The notes under the pieces were generated by a model, which made no database searches, was not told where the DNA came from, and saw only the letters and a program-made list of their open reading frames with translations. The translations under genes were made by a program, and so were the position numbers. From IMG/VR virus record IMGVR_UViG_3300032214_001157, positions 1 to 30,390 of that record: 30,390 bases of DNA. The stretch is one strand, 5' to 3'. Shown piece after piece: positions 18,101-27,373 of this stretch. Position 1 is the first letter of the stretch. Each line of letters opens with the position of its first letter. The DNA is from a virus.

Positions 18101-19838
18101 GATGGTTTCAGCAACTAACAATGATTTTTATTCCTCAACGCAAAACGCCGCGAAATATGATTTATCCGAAGATGTTTCGGGAGCGTCGTACATATATGGA
18201 AACATTACCGCTGGATTTAGTTTTGGTTATAGGGATGTAAGATTTATATATTTGACACCAAATGCATATCCGACATTGACTGGATCCCCAATGTCTATCT
18301 CATCCAAAGTTAATAATGTAATGAGAACTGACAGATTACCTTCATCTGATGCGTTGAATGGTAGCGCTTGGACTACAAATCCTGCATTGTTACAACAAAA
18401 CAACAACTTTATATTTTATGAAATACCTGAATTAGATGAACCTACAGAATTGGTTGGATATGCTACGGGTGCACAAATTGCTACTGCTGATTTAGAGGGG
18501 CTACCAAATGAATTGACGGTATTATCAACATTTGATTGTGAGAACATGGTTGGATTAGATTGTTATACTGGTTTTGGAAATAACTTCGAAGTCAATCAGG
18601 AATGTACAACCAAAGATGCGGTTGAAAAGGGGTGTTATATTTTCATGAGAAGACCTGGTTTGGATTTGGTGAAAGATCTTGGAAACTTTGGAGAATGGGC
18701 TTTCAGATTTAGATTTTTCTATGGATTGTGCCGAGGAGTTCTTTCCCAATCATTTATGAATAATTGGGTGAATGGGTCATTATATTTTTTTCCGATTCAA
18801 GTTGATACTTTCTATAATAAACAAAATAGAGTTGGACAAGTTAGATTTTGTGAAGATGTTGTGTATTACAATCGGGATAGTAATAATTTCTATTATAGAA
18901 GTAGTCCTTATAACAATAATAGTAATAAATTCATAGGTAAGAGATCGGATCAAACAGGAGTCAACGATCTAAATCTATTGTTTCCTACGACTGTAATCAA
19001 CTTAGGCATGAAGGATTATTTCTATTCTGAAATAACATTTGATCCTTCAACTCGAGGATTTATATTACCAAACATTAACCCAACAAGTTATGCTGACACT
19101 TCGGACTTGGTCAACCTTTTTGTAATATCTAGAATCACTGATGAAAATTTCTTACAACAATTGATACCTTTGGGAGATAACTCAATAAACCAATTGTTCT
19201 CAAGAGATGAGAGAAGAATAGATGGGGATTTAGCTCAGTTAATGTCAATTAACAGTGAAATTGGTAATATCAATTTTTCTCCTGAGTATTATGACAACGT
19301 GCCGGGTGAAACTAATCAGCCAACACAAATTCTTGGAACCGCAAAGAACCCGACAATTGCGGTGTGGTTTTCTTCAACGACAGAAGATTTACAAACTAAG
19401 GACTATCTAACACCAGGTAAAATCAATTTTAGAGGAGAAGATAACATCGGATATTATCCATACCCGTATGAAATAAAATCTCAACAAGTTCCATTCTATC
19501 AGTGGAAGTTAGATAATACAAAATTGATATTCGGAACTCAAGATAATACGTGGGCGACATCTTCTTCTGATATTGTTCAAAACACTAGATACCAATCTTT
19601 GGATAGGTATTCAACAAGTACACCTTATTTCTTAGGATCGAACGCTATATCTAATGACTTGAATGCTCGAGGGTATATCTTTAATGTGAATGGAACCGTA
19701 GGTGATGGGCAATACCTTTCAACGGGTGCAATCAAACAAAAGTTTGTTGTGGGAGCTCCATTCCAATTCTATTTCGGAACCATAGTTGGTCAAACCGCTT
19801 TGGATAAATTCAAAACAAAATACTCCGTAGATGAATAA
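15132..19838 (+). CDS. Very large baseplate/tail structural protein with Ig-like N-terminus and hydrophobic Cys-rich centre (1568 aa)
   Basis: Residues about 45-165 resemble a CNA-B/carboxypeptidase-regulatory-like fold (GVLVGRVTANNGFGLPNARV, then TNESGDYMIMGVPLGEQTI). Residues about 504-550 are strongly hydrophobic (start LLYFLFSIIFTVIQFVGSVL), long enough for two membrane spans or a buried helical hairpin. They are followed by a basic Arg-rich stretch and a cysteine cluster (CFLC, FIC, IKC and CQSCTC within about 55 residues). The rest is strand-rich. More paired cysteines occur near 1135-1170 (CENMVGLDC, QECTTKDAVEKGC). The gene occupies the place of T4 gene 7 after gp6, but I see no direct gp7 similarity; the 995-aa protein is the better gp7 candidate. 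The stop overlaps the next start by 8 bases (ATGAATAA). A structural role is inferred from context. Confidence 0.88.
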   Translation: MGDSYRIRTELGTNKSINLQLDQDFEFLEILSLKIQQSEIYTRSCADYGVLVGRVTANNGFGLPNARVSIFIPIEQIDESNPIISSIYPYKSPTDRNEDGYRYNLLPYNPSYSKHAATGTFPTRSDVLTGSTVVEIYDKYFRFTSKTNESGDYMIMGVPLGEQTIVMDVDLSDIGEFSLTPQDLIRMGLTTEAQVAGNRFRSSTDLNSLPQIINLSKTADISPLWGDPEICQISINRVDFDLRDDANVDIQPTSVFMGSMFSSPDKFRIRKNCKPKDNLGNLCDLTSGPGQILAIRQTIDQDEDGNPVLEVFELEQAGNIIDGDGTWLTELPMNLDYVITNEFGERVVSNDPTLGIPTKGKYRFKIKWTQPNDLTMQTRRPSYLVPNVREYGWLDPDVDPTNLGSQTQKKTQESSYYFGLAWSGYTNGFTGTAQIDRLNEIIDCEDTFYQFQFNRVYTISSLIDQYKKGDGRGKFIGIKEIDDDSCSSTINKFPVNDGFKNFDLLYFLFSIIFTVIQFVGSVLLVVAHLLLFIYTTVIEALCFLCGIKILRLRPFAFICRVLRIKCETKSFLVRLPMLTYPDCQSCTCTETNVDSSALLGGTNGVLTYVSSPSSYYDGLQSLFGADGTPSEDVQLKSLIFSEALGGNDDSVTDLNIFKTPVSQVVRFLSDESDERKHFAYSKSLSLGERINLFNTRKSYFEELNKIKVTFSKNSNLGKFHFDNSVTILSNQFYESGQLLTTVNPATSTDKNFFFITQTNNGLVNGITGTTIQGSTNVTVNYALTELTDTSVSYYLPTGSTVTRQQYPQDREYFQVVTAITISDAIKIWSTSDLETFPNVLSAPSRIFLAKHRSTIGYKEEENLLISPLSVLENLDSQYILILQRGVDPYSPTYENEYKLGRIFGKNIDDSSLTITATTRLNIPIQKLTQTNISVQPFNQNGMFYPSYFFQAGNGFSGFTTSTVGYYGSLDATRDTIGDGLNKRNIGGVIGMVSATNNDFYSSTQNAAKYDLSEDVSGASYIYGNITAGFSFGYRDVRFIYLTPNAYPTLTGSPMSISSKVNNVMRTDRLPSSDALNGSAWTTNPALLQQNNNFIFYEIPELDEPTELVGYATGAQIATADLEGLPNELTVLSTFDCENMVGLDCYTGFGNNFEVNQECTTKDAVEKGCYIFMRRPGLDLVKDLGNFGEWAFRFRFFYGLCRGVLSQSFMNNWVNGSLYFFPIQVDTFYNKQNRVGQVRFCEDVVYYNRDSNNFYYRSSPYNNNSNKFIGKRSDQTGVNDLNLLFPTTVINLGMKDYFYSEITFDPSTRGFILPNINPTSYADTSDLVNLFVISRITDENFLQQLIPLGDNSINQLFSRDERRIDGDLAQLMSINSEIGNINFSPEYYDNVPGETNQPTQILGTAKNPTIAVWFSSTTEDLQTKDYLTPGKINFRGEDNIGYYPYPYEIKSQQVPFYQWKLDNTKLIFGTQDNTWATSSSDIVQNTRYQSLDRYSTSTPYFLGSNAISNDLNARGYIFNVNGTVGDGQYLSTGAIKQKFVVGAPFQFYFGTIVGQTALDKFKTKYSVDE

Positions 19839-21528
19839 GTATACTTTAATACCGAGTGGACTAAGATATAAAGGTGCTCCGTCTATTGATGAAGAACTCT
19901 CTATCACATTACAGCAACAAGGCCAACAGATTACTGAATATGATAGAACTCAAACAATCAACTTAGCTCAAGTTTATGAAGATGAAAGACAAACCTGTAC
20001 AGTTTTTAGACCTACTTTTAAAATAACTTATTTATATGATAATGTTTATGACGGAGTAACAACTTATCAACCGTTCGAATATAATCTATATTATACAGAC
20101 CCGAGTAAATCAAAACAAAGTGGTATATGGAAAGGGTTTCCCCAATACTATGAGTTTGATTTCTATAGACCGAACGTGAATGACTCTCATTTTTCTTACA
20201 AATCTAAAAGTGCTTACACTTATAATTGGATGTATTATTTAACATATCCATTCAAGAATGACTATGAGAAAGAGCTGACTTATTATTCTTCGGATGATAA
20301 TAACATAACTTGGGTTGCATCTCAAGGAATTCCGTTCACCATACAAAGGACTACACAAAATGGAAATGGTCTCATTTCATTTATTTGTATTGCTCCTCAT
20401 GGATTAACTCCAGGAGAGTATGTTGAACTATCTTTAACTTATCGAGATTCAAATATCTTTCAAGTATATTCTTTAGGGAATGGTAAATTTGAAAGTGATG
20501 TACACGTATTTAATGTGTTCAATATTGGATACACAGGATCAACATTTAATAATGGAGTTGAAGGCACGTTCAAAAGAGTCATTAACCCTGATAATTTGGA
20601 GGAAACGAAATCAAAGTATTATATAAAACAATATAAGTTTCTAACAAACATAGAAGATCTTGCAATGACAAAGGCGGGATTTGAGAAAAACGTATTCAAT
20701 GAAGATAAAAAGATTGAATATAGCTCAATAACACCAAATTTAGTTACAAGAATTTCTCAAAAAAATAGTAGTAACACTTACGATGTTACAACAAACTATG
20801 ATCTCGATCTTGTAAATTTGTTGGACAATCAAAAAAGACCAATCAATGAAATTAGTTTGACAATCGTCAATAAAGGATATTCAGGGTATTTCAATCAACC
20901 TTTGAATAGAATTGGTATCAAACAAGGGTGGGAGTTCAATTTAACAAAAACCACTAATCCATGGTGGGATTTGAATAATGAAACGTCAAATTCTAATGTA
21001 TTAACTTCAGCATATACTCAAACAAATGGATCAACAAAAACTTTCTTCTACAACTTAGATTTGAAAAAAGATGATGTTATGGATGGAGATTTTTGTGAAT
21101 GGAATGATTATGAACAAACAGAGAGAGTTGTTTCACCATACTATCATAAGATAAAATTCAATCAAAATGTTTTCCAATCAACTCCTGACTATACAACTAA
21201 CCCACCAGGATATTATTATACACCACATAATTCAATGACTTTGAAAGTTTTTTCGGATTATGTTGAGACAGGTGAATTAGAAACTATAGACGCAACTCCA
21301 AGTTGGGCATTTTACTCCACAGCGGATGAACAATTCAGATGGAGAGACTTATATACCTATGGATATATTGACAACTTAGGTAGGGGAGTAGACTATCCAT
21401 TTATGAATACTGCACAATATCCATATACAAGTGTAGTATTTAGACTAATCCCTGAAGGAATAAACTACAACGACAACCTAGATGGATCTGACGTTGCATT
21501 CAAACCATTAGTCGATGAATGTGAATAA
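19831..21528 (+). CDS. Virion structural protein, likely baseplate (565 aa)
   Basis: It overlaps the 1568-aa gene by 8 bases and the next gene by 14 bases, so translation is probably coupled. The sequence is Tyr/Asn/Thr-rich and strand-dominated, typical of tail proteins. It has segments such as GLRYKGAPSIDEEL near the start, an APHGLTPGEYVELSL strand pair in the middle and a C-terminal RWRDLYTYGYIDNLGRGVDY followed by FRLIPEG. No signal peptide, membrane segment or enzyme motif is seen. It lies between the 1568-aa protein and smaller structural genes, roughly where T4 has gene 8, but sequence alone does not show homology with gp8. A structural role is inferred. Confidence 0.85.
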   Translation: MNKYTLIPSGLRYKGAPSIDEELSITLQQQGQQITEYDRTQTINLAQVYEDERQTCTVFRPTFKITYLYDNVYDGVTTYQPFEYNLYYTDPSKSKQSGIWKGFPQYYEFDFYRPNVNDSHFSYKSKSAYTYNWMYYLTYPFKNDYEKELTYYSSDDNNITWVASQGIPFTIQRTTQNGNGLISFICIAPHGLTPGEYVELSLTYRDSNIFQVYSLGNGKFESDVHVFNVFNIGYTGSTFNNGVEGTFKRVINPDNLEETKSKYYIKQYKFLTNIEDLAMTKAGFEKNVFNEDKKIEYSSITPNLVTRISQKNSSNTYDVTTNYDLDLVNLLDNQKRPINEISLTIVNKGYSGYFNQPLNRIGIKQGWEFNLTKTTNPWWDLNNETSNSNVLTSAYTQTNGSTKTFFYNLDLKKDDVMDGDFCEWNDYEQTERVVSPYYHKIKFNQNVFQSTPDYTTNPPGYYYTPHNSMTLKVFSDYVETGELETIDATPSWAFYSTADEQFRWRDLYTYGYIDNLGRGVDYPFMNTAQYPYTSVVFRLIPEGINYNDNLDGSDVAFKPLVDECE

Positions 21529-22345
21529 ATTTCAAATTAAACAAGGTGGGGTAACCAACAAGCAGATCAATATTCCTGTTCAATTACAATGGGATTATTT
21601 GGGTATGGACTTGTCGATAGATGAGTATGAAGTCAAAATGATCGAAGAGGTGATTGGAAAAGGACGAGACTTTGAAGTTTCTCGATTTGCTCACGCACCT
21701 GCGACTGGGACAACTGATAACACCGAGGTTAATTATGAATTCTACTTTTACTCGGGTGGATCTTTGAATGACCAATCAAATTGGAGATTGGACTATCAAA
21801 GTGAGGGATTTACACCACAAGAAATATATTATTATAGAAATAACTTTGCAAATTCTTTTTTTAAATTGGACTTGTATGATACCCCCGATGAAAAAAAACA
21901 AACCAATTATGTGACAATCATATTACCTACTCAACAAGGTTTGACTATGGAGGCACAAATGCAAAGAACTTTGGTTAACATAAAGAAACCAAAATTTGTT
22001 TTGGATTATATAGGAGATAAAGATGGTTTTTTTATTTATTGGTTGAAAAAAAGGACTTTCTTGAATATTGACACATTCTACATGTCAGCAAAATTTTATG
22101 ATGCCAAAGTTGGGCAATTCAAAACTATGATGACAGGTCGGGGATCGAATCCATTGGATCTAACTAACGGACCACAATATAACTTAGTTGGTAATAAATA
22201 CGCTTTCGACAATACACAATATTTTTATTATACCGTAAAGTTGAACTATAGAACTTTGGCTTACGAAGTTCTGAATACTTATGGGCAAAGGTTGGGAACC
22301 AATATTCCCATAAAATGGTATGAGTACGTCAATCCAACGCAGTAA
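21515..22345 (+). CDS. Hypothetical structural protein (276 aa)
   Basis: The start ATG lies inside the end of the previous gene (14-base overlap), and the stop shares one base with the next ATG (TAATG), so the three genes form a translationally coupled cassette. The protein opens with FQIKQGGVTNKQINIPVQLQ, a strand-rich N-terminus. It contains a YYRNNFANSFFKLDLYDTPDEKKQ segment and a QRTLVNIKKPKFVLDYIG stretch, and ends with paired strands (YYTVKLNYRTLAYEVLNTYG). No known domain is recognised. The context and composition suggest a tail or baseplate component. Confidence 0.83.
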   Translation: MNVNKFQIKQGGVTNKQINIPVQLQWDYLGMDLSIDEYEVKMIEEVIGKGRDFEVSRFAHAPATGTTDNTEVNYEFYFYSGGSLNDQSNWRLDYQSEGFTPQEIYYYRNNFANSFFKLDLYDTPDEKKQTNYVTIILPTQQGLTMEAQMQRTLVNIKKPKFVLDYIGDKDGFFIYWLKKRTFLNIDTFYMSAKFYDAKVGQFKTMMTGRGSNPLDLTNGPQYNLVGNKYAFDNTQYFYYTVKLNYRTLAYEVLNTYGQRLGTNIPIKWYEYVNPTQ

Positions 22346-23439
22346 TGGGACAAGATTATTATAAGTTTATAGTTTCACCTGAAAACATCAAAGGAGACCT
22401 CTCAGTTGTTGATTATAAGGGAACGCCTGTCGGAGTGTATTCTGCAATGACTCAGGTTGTCAGCGCTGGACCAAGTGGAACTTCTATCTTGACAGGGCTG
22501 TCTGTTAATATTCTATTGAGACAAACTGCCGTGGATGTTGGGTATTATAGTCCATTTGATGGTGCGGTTTTACAGAAAGATGTAGTTACGAACTTTATTT
22601 TTTCTTCAACTACGTCGAATCCATACATTTGGAATATATACAACACATCTGAGCAATTTCAAAAGTTTTTGGAATTATCTTCTTACAAGGTCGATTGGGG
22701 GGATGGAAGCCCTAAACAAACTATTACGACATTTTCTCCTGATTCGATAAGCCACACCTATCCCGAAGCAACTACTCAGTATACCATTACTTTGGAACAA
22801 ACAAATCCTTGGGGGGTGACTAAGGTATCCAAAAAAATAAATGTTCCATATTCAAATGTTGTTCCCTTCAATCCAACAGGACAAGCATTCTTTGCACCTT
22901 CAACTGGAAATTGGATTGGTACTCCCGTTTCTTATGATTATATCTTTTCAGGAGACGCGGTAAATGAAGTTTCGGCACAAACATCTAACAACTATGTAAC
23001 GGTGCCATTCACAGTTTCAGGTAATACTAAATCAAGAGTAAATGAATTAGCATTGTATGGAACTCCAAAATTTCAAGTCGGAGTACCTGTAATTTCAAAT
23101 GGACAAATATGGGGGGCGATATCGGACATCAATCCAATATACACCGCCTATACTATTACAGAGGTAAATTATTATGACTACAATGACGGAACAACCATTT
23201 TCTTTCAACAATCTTCAGGATTTACTTCAAATAATTTGACTTCAGTTCCTATCACAAAAGATGAGGTTTTACTGAAAGTGATCGACCAAGCACAAATACA
23301 GACAAATGTTTTTGTGGAAAGAGGAAAAGTAAGTGCCTATGAGAGAGTTCAAAGATTGGGAGAAGTAGATAACTTGGGGGATATGATCAACTACGGGTAT
23401 GGATTTTTTAATGTAGTTAATAAGCAAAGACCTCTTTGA
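22345..23439 (+). CDS. PKD-domain structural protein (364 aa)
   Basis: A clear PKD domain lies at residues about 114-165: YKVDWGDGSPKQ, then SHTYPEATTQYTITLEQTN and WGVTKVSKKI. The WGDG turn and HTY-x(6)-YTITL strand are its hallmarks. PKD domains are Ig-like folds used in extracellular adhesion, so this protein may be a decorated baseplate or fibre-attachment component. A second, weaker repeat-like stretch (NYYDYNDGTTIFFQQSSG) lies near residues 275-292. The C-terminus (AYERVQRLGEVDNLGDMINYGYGFFNV) is unusual in being predicted helical. It overlaps the previous gene by one base and ends in TGA before the next promoter-like element, so it closes this cassette. Confidence 0.87.
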   Translation: MGQDYYKFIVSPENIKGDLSVVDYKGTPVGVYSAMTQVVSAGPSGTSILTGLSVNILLRQTAVDVGYYSPFDGAVLQKDVVTNFIFSSTTSNPYIWNIYNTSEQFQKFLELSSYKVDWGDGSPKQTITTFSPDSISHTYPEATTQYTITLEQTNPWGVTKVSKKINVPYSNVVPFNPTGQAFFAPSTGNWIGTPVSYDYIFSGDAVNEVSAQTSNNYVTVPFTVSGNTKSRVNELALYGTPKFQVGVPVISNGQIWGAISDINPIYTAYTITEVNYYDYNDGTTIFFQQSSGFTSNNLTSVPITKDEVLLKVIDQAQIQTNVFVERGKVSAYERVQRLGEVDNLGDMINYGYGFFNVVNKQRPL

Positions 23440-23448
23440 AAAAAAGAA

Positions 23449-23464
23449 CTAAACTATTTATAAA
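23449..23464 (+). promoter_or_regulatory. Candidate late promoter, 16-base repeat copy 2 (contains TATTTATAA)
   Basis: CTAAACTATTTATAAA matches 15103-15118 base for base. TATTTATAA (23455-23463) lies 14 bases before ATG 23478, as in the first copy. It fills the only gap between the PKD-domain gene and the next late cassette. Confidence 0.65.
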
Positions 23465-23477
23465 ATAAAAATAAGAT

Positions 23478-24386
23478 ATGGCAATTGGATCATATGGCAC
23501 GATAAGACCTTCAGATGTTTCACCCGCTGACGTTGAAATCATAATGAATTACACTCCAACAAGAGATGTGACAGATCAATTTGTGTTAACAAAATTAGAT
23601 GCACAAACTATTCTGAGACCTTATTTCGCAAACAGTGAAACTGGAGGTACACCAGGAGTAGAAGTTTTGGGAGGACTTTACAATTTAACTCTTCCTGCGA
23701 ATCAATTTAACGCTTTGGGAATTTATACACTTTATCTGAGACCAGCCGAGATTAGAACAGTAATCTCAGATTGTGGGGTTCTAAGTGCATTACCGAACGT
23801 GAAAGGTATTATCATTGACATTACAGATGTACCAGTACAATATCAGAATAAATTTGTACCACAGGGATTAGTTGGATTTAGAATTGAATATCTAAACTCA
23901 GACGGATCTAGAATACCCAACTTTTTCAGAGTTGTTACATCTAGTTTCTTTTGCGAACCTGTTGTAACTAATGAAGTAAACACGACTCAGAAAGCTATAC
24001 GATATAGATATGTTGATGGAAATTCAAATTTAATATTTCTAACATTATCTCCTTCATCTTCGCCAACAAACAAACCAAACGCAACACCGTTTATTGGTCA
24101 GCCAGATCAGAATATTATCATTACTAATACCTTTTTCAATCCAGTGACAATCGAAATTGAAATGGTTGAGTACGATATCTCATCTCTTGCGATTGCTCTG
24201 TATGGTAATCAAACTAAATCTATCGATGATGGTATATACACTATCTACGACTCAAGTAACAACATATACAGACAATACAATCTTTACGAAATTAGAGATC
24301 AATTTAATGCTCTTCTTTATGAGGTTAGACAGAGTAGAGGTAATAATATTGATTTCAGTAAAAACTTTACAAACATAACTAGTTAA
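23478..24386 (+). CDS. Hypothetical structural protein (302 aa)
   Basis: It begins a new cassette behind the late-promoter element, and its stop overlaps the next ATG by one base (TAATG). The N-terminus (GTIRPSDVSPADVEIIMNYTPTRD) is followed by strand-rich sequence with LGGLYNLTLPANQFNALGIYTLYLRP, a β-sandwich-like pattern, then a Ser/Pro/Asn loop (SPSSSPTNKPNATP) and a C-terminal helical region (YNLYEIRDQFNALLYEVRQSRG). No known domain is recognised. The tight coupling with the gpI/gp7-like gene suggests it works with the baseplate wedge. Overlapping ORFs in other frames look like shadows. Confidence 0.84.
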   Translation: MAIGSYGTIRPSDVSPADVEIIMNYTPTRDVTDQFVLTKLDAQTILRPYFANSETGGTPGVEVLGGLYNLTLPANQFNALGIYTLYLRPAEIRTVISDCGVLSALPNVKGIIIDITDVPVQYQNKFVPQGLVGFRIEYLNSDGSRIPNFFRVVTSSFFCEPVVTNEVNTTQKAIRYRYVDGNSNLIFLTLSPSSSPTNKPNATPFIGQPDQNIIITNTFFNPVTIEIEMVEYDISSLAIALYGNQTKSIDDGIYTIYDSSNNIYRQYNLYEIRDQFNALLYEVRQSRGNNIDFSKNFTNITS

Positions 24387-27373
24387 TGGCTACGACTCAA
24401 AGTACTACCAAATTTTTTTACCCACCACGGCCAGGTAGTGGTGCTGCAACCTTCTCTGACAATATTGTAGGATTACAAACAGTTGAAGGGGGAGGGTTGA
24501 CGCAAGGTAACTTCGAGTTTACAACTTCGGTAGTTGAAAAAGTTAACAGAACTTTTAACGTAGGAGCGTTTTCTGAACCAATCAATTTAGAGGGATTAGA
24601 TATCAATGATGTTAATGAAAGTAGAAGAATACTTGCAACACAATTCAGAGTTTACCCGAACTATGATGTGTCTCAGGTTCTAAACTTTTCGATGTATGGA
24701 TCATTAAGTAAACGATTCCAAGTTTCGATAACAGACATCATTCATAAGTTTCCAGCATCACTCGATGTAGTATTTAACAATCCACAGTTTATTACAGCCG
24801 CAACGGCTACAAATATATCTTATGATTCAGTATTAGATGAAACATCTTTTCGTGTCTTTGTAAGTAGAATCAATAACCCTTTTGATATCGATTATTCAAT
24901 TTCTGCGGCAACTAATCTATCGGTTAGGGAGATTGTAGTTTCACCATATCGTAATTTATATAACACCTATTTGGACTATTGCGTCTCCATTGACGACAAT
25001 ATTTTCAACTTAGTTTCTTTCACTCCATCACCAACATTATCGACAGGATATGTTGATTTCATAGTTTCGGGAGCACCTTTCGGAACAACTGCGGCAACTT
25101 TCTTTAGAGATTTTCAAATTAGACCAAACGATTTTGTTGTAGATAAAGTTTTCGCTGAAGACTTCGATGAAGTACAAAAGTTCCTTCTTAATAGATTGAT
25201 TAGACCCGAGTATACCGCCCTCTTCCAAGTTCCACAACAAAACGAAGCTGGACAGTTTTTTACAGACTACAAACAAGTAACTTGGCCAAAAGAAGGAGTT
25301 TGGAACTTGGATATCAAGTCATTCTTGTTCGAAAATTATTTATCTCAATTGGAACAGATCGCCGCCAACTTAGATGAGTTTAAAACTAATTTAGTTTCAA
25401 GATTTTTAATCTCTGACTCGTTGAAGGAATTTGATACGCTTGGAAGAAAAGTTGAGAAAATATTTCAAATTTATGGTAGAAGTTTCGATCAAATTAAACA
25501 ATTTATTGATGCGTTAGCTTACATGAATTCCGTAAGTTATAATGCGACAAACGACATACCATCACAACTGTTAGTAAATTTAGCACAAACTTTAGGTTGG
25601 AGCTCTAATTTTTCTCCAATAACAAATGAAGATTTTCTAAGTTCCGTATTTGGGAATACATCAACACCAACATATCCTGGATATGCTAGAGCTCTAACAC
25701 CAACTGAGTTAAACTACTCCTTCTACCGTAATTTAATTCTAAATGCGTCATACCTTTTCAAGTCAAAAGGTACTCGAAGATCTGTAGAGTTTATGTTACG
25801 GTTAATTGGGGCTCCTGAATCACTAATCGAATTCAATGAATACATATACTTGGCTGACCAAAAAATCAACATGGAGCAATTCGATGTTCAATGGGCGGCT
25901 ATCTCAGGTGGTACTTATGTTGAAAATACACCAGCATATCTACCGGGATCAACGTATAAAATCAAAGGACAAGTATTCACAGCGTTTACCTCAACTAACA
26001 CATATACTGATGTCACAACACAATTAGATGATTACCCTGTAGATTTTGAGGGATACCCTGACGCTCCTTTAAACACGGAAAGTTATTTCTTCCAAGTAGG
26101 GGCTGGATGGTATGAGTCAACACCATCCCATAGAAGTCCCGAAGAAACTGTTATAACTGGTAATGTTTTCACAGGTCAAAATTTTGATGTTCAGACACAG
26201 CTGACTCCATTCAGTTATGGACAACCATATCTTGATAGATTCAGAAATTTCCCATTCATGACTGAAGGATTCAAATTGAAAAAAGTTGTGGATAACAACA
26301 AATCATGGTTGAGGGATGATGACAAAATAAGAATTTCAACGAGTGCGGACTATAATGCATATTACTTTGTAGACAACGAAAAGTTGGTACTCAATGTTAA
26401 AAATGCTGATATTTTCTTAAACCCATCACAAGGGTTAGTTTATGATGTGTGGGATCAATCAAGAAGATATGACTATCCAATACCTGAAACTGGACTCACA
26501 GTTAATTATCCTGTACCAGGGGGAGTCGATTCTACCTTTGTAAATCCTGAACCGAAAAAGAAAACATTTTTTGAATTTTCTCAAACCTTTTGGGAAAATA
26601 TGATCAATGTTAGAAATAGACAATACATCACGGATGGAAAGACAGGAGGATATCCTACTCTACAATCTATCTTTTGGAAATATATTGAATCTCAAAATAC
26701 GGTAGGTTTACCAAACAATCAATATACCTATCAGAAATTGATAGACTATGTAAATGGTATTGGTCCTTATTGGATGAAGTTAGTTGAACAAATGGTTCCA
26801 GCAACAACTTTGTGGAACACAGGAGTCAAGTTAGAAAACTCAATATTCCAAAGACAAAAATTTGTTTACCGAAGACAGAGAGGATGTCAATTTGTGCCAG
26901 TCCCTGTCGATCCTTGTTATATAATCTCGAATATTTTCGATTATACATGTACAACAGAATATGTAGATTTTAACATATATCCTTGGTTGAATGGAGATGT
27001 TGATGTCAATGACTTTAATAGTATCTTGAGTAACCGAGTCAATAATATGTTAGCCCAAAGTGGATTGACTCTCAATGATTGTGTCCAGAATTCAATAGAA
27101 ACTACTTGGTATGTTGACCTAAGAATAGATAATCAAATCTTGATTCAAGAACAATTCTATACAGGATATGGATTGAATGACGTTCCAACAAACACCTTAT
27201 GGAGAAATGCTTTGATTCAGTATTTACCACAGTTATATGATTATGGGTTTACCTATTTCTTGAACGGAAATTTTCTGACAATAACAAGTTTGACTTGTAC
27301 AGAAAGAAATTTGAATGATACGCTTTCTCTGAATTCTGGGATAAATATAAGTATAAACTGTACTAATAACTAA
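24386..27373 (+). CDS. Large baseplate protein with P2 gpI-like core, candidate gp7 equivalent (995 aa)
   Basis: Residues about 305-480 are helical and resemble phage tail protein I: FLFENYLSQLEQIAANLDEF, then GRKVEKIFQIYGRSFDQIKQ, QLLVNLAQTLGW, and the hallmark segment YLFKSKGTRRSVEFMLRLIG. Work on T4 and P2 baseplates equates gpI with part of T4 gp7, so this is the best gp7 candidate here; its length (995 against 1032) agrees. Residues about 510-830 are strand-rich. The last 100 residues hold a module with Cys899, VPT at 933-935 and Cys992 that recurs in the next gene. Both ends overlap neighbours by one base (TAATG). The wedge role is an inference from the gpI-like core and the gp25-gp6 context. 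Confidence 0.87.
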   Translation: MATTQSTTKFFYPPRPGSGAATFSDNIVGLQTVEGGGLTQGNFEFTTSVVEKVNRTFNVGAFSEPINLEGLDINDVNESRRILATQFRVYPNYDVSQVLNFSMYGSLSKRFQVSITDIIHKFPASLDVVFNNPQFITAATATNISYDSVLDETSFRVFVSRINNPFDIDYSISAATNLSVREIVVSPYRNLYNTYLDYCVSIDDNIFNLVSFTPSPTLSTGYVDFIVSGAPFGTTAATFFRDFQIRPNDFVVDKVFAEDFDEVQKFLLNRLIRPEYTALFQVPQQNEAGQFFTDYKQVTWPKEGVWNLDIKSFLFENYLSQLEQIAANLDEFKTNLVSRFLISDSLKEFDTLGRKVEKIFQIYGRSFDQIKQFIDALAYMNSVSYNATNDIPSQLLVNLAQTLGWSSNFSPITNEDFLSSVFGNTSTPTYPGYARALTPTELNYSFYRNLILNASYLFKSKGTRRSVEFMLRLIGAPESLIEFNEYIYLADQKINMEQFDVQWAAISGGTYVENTPAYLPGSTYKIKGQVFTAFTSTNTYTDVTTQLDDYPVDFEGYPDAPLNTESYFFQVGAGWYESTPSHRSPEETVITGNVFTGQNFDVQTQLTPFSYGQPYLDRFRNFPFMTEGFKLKKVVDNNKSWLRDDDKIRISTSADYNAYYFVDNEKLVLNVKNADIFLNPSQGLVYDVWDQSRRYDYPIPETGLTVNYPVPGGVDSTFVNPEPKKKTFFEFSQTFWENMINVRNRQYITDGKTGGYPTLQSIFWKYIESQNTVGLPNNQYTYQKLIDYVNGIGPYWMKLVEQMVPATTLWNTGVKLENSIFQRQKFVYRRQRGCQFVPVPVDPCYIISNIFDYTCTTEYVDFNIYPWLNGDVDVNDFNSILSNRVNNMLAQSGLTLNDCVQNSIETTWYVDLRIDNQILIQEQFYTGYGLNDVPTNTLWRNALIQYLPQLYDYGFTYFLNGNFLTITSLTCTERNLNDTLSLNSGINISINCTNN

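Noticed and set aside
24157-24378. 73-codon plus-strand frame overlapping the 302-aa gene
   Set aside because: It lies entirely inside a coupled gene with a one-base overlap to the next. Its product has no plausible composition or start.
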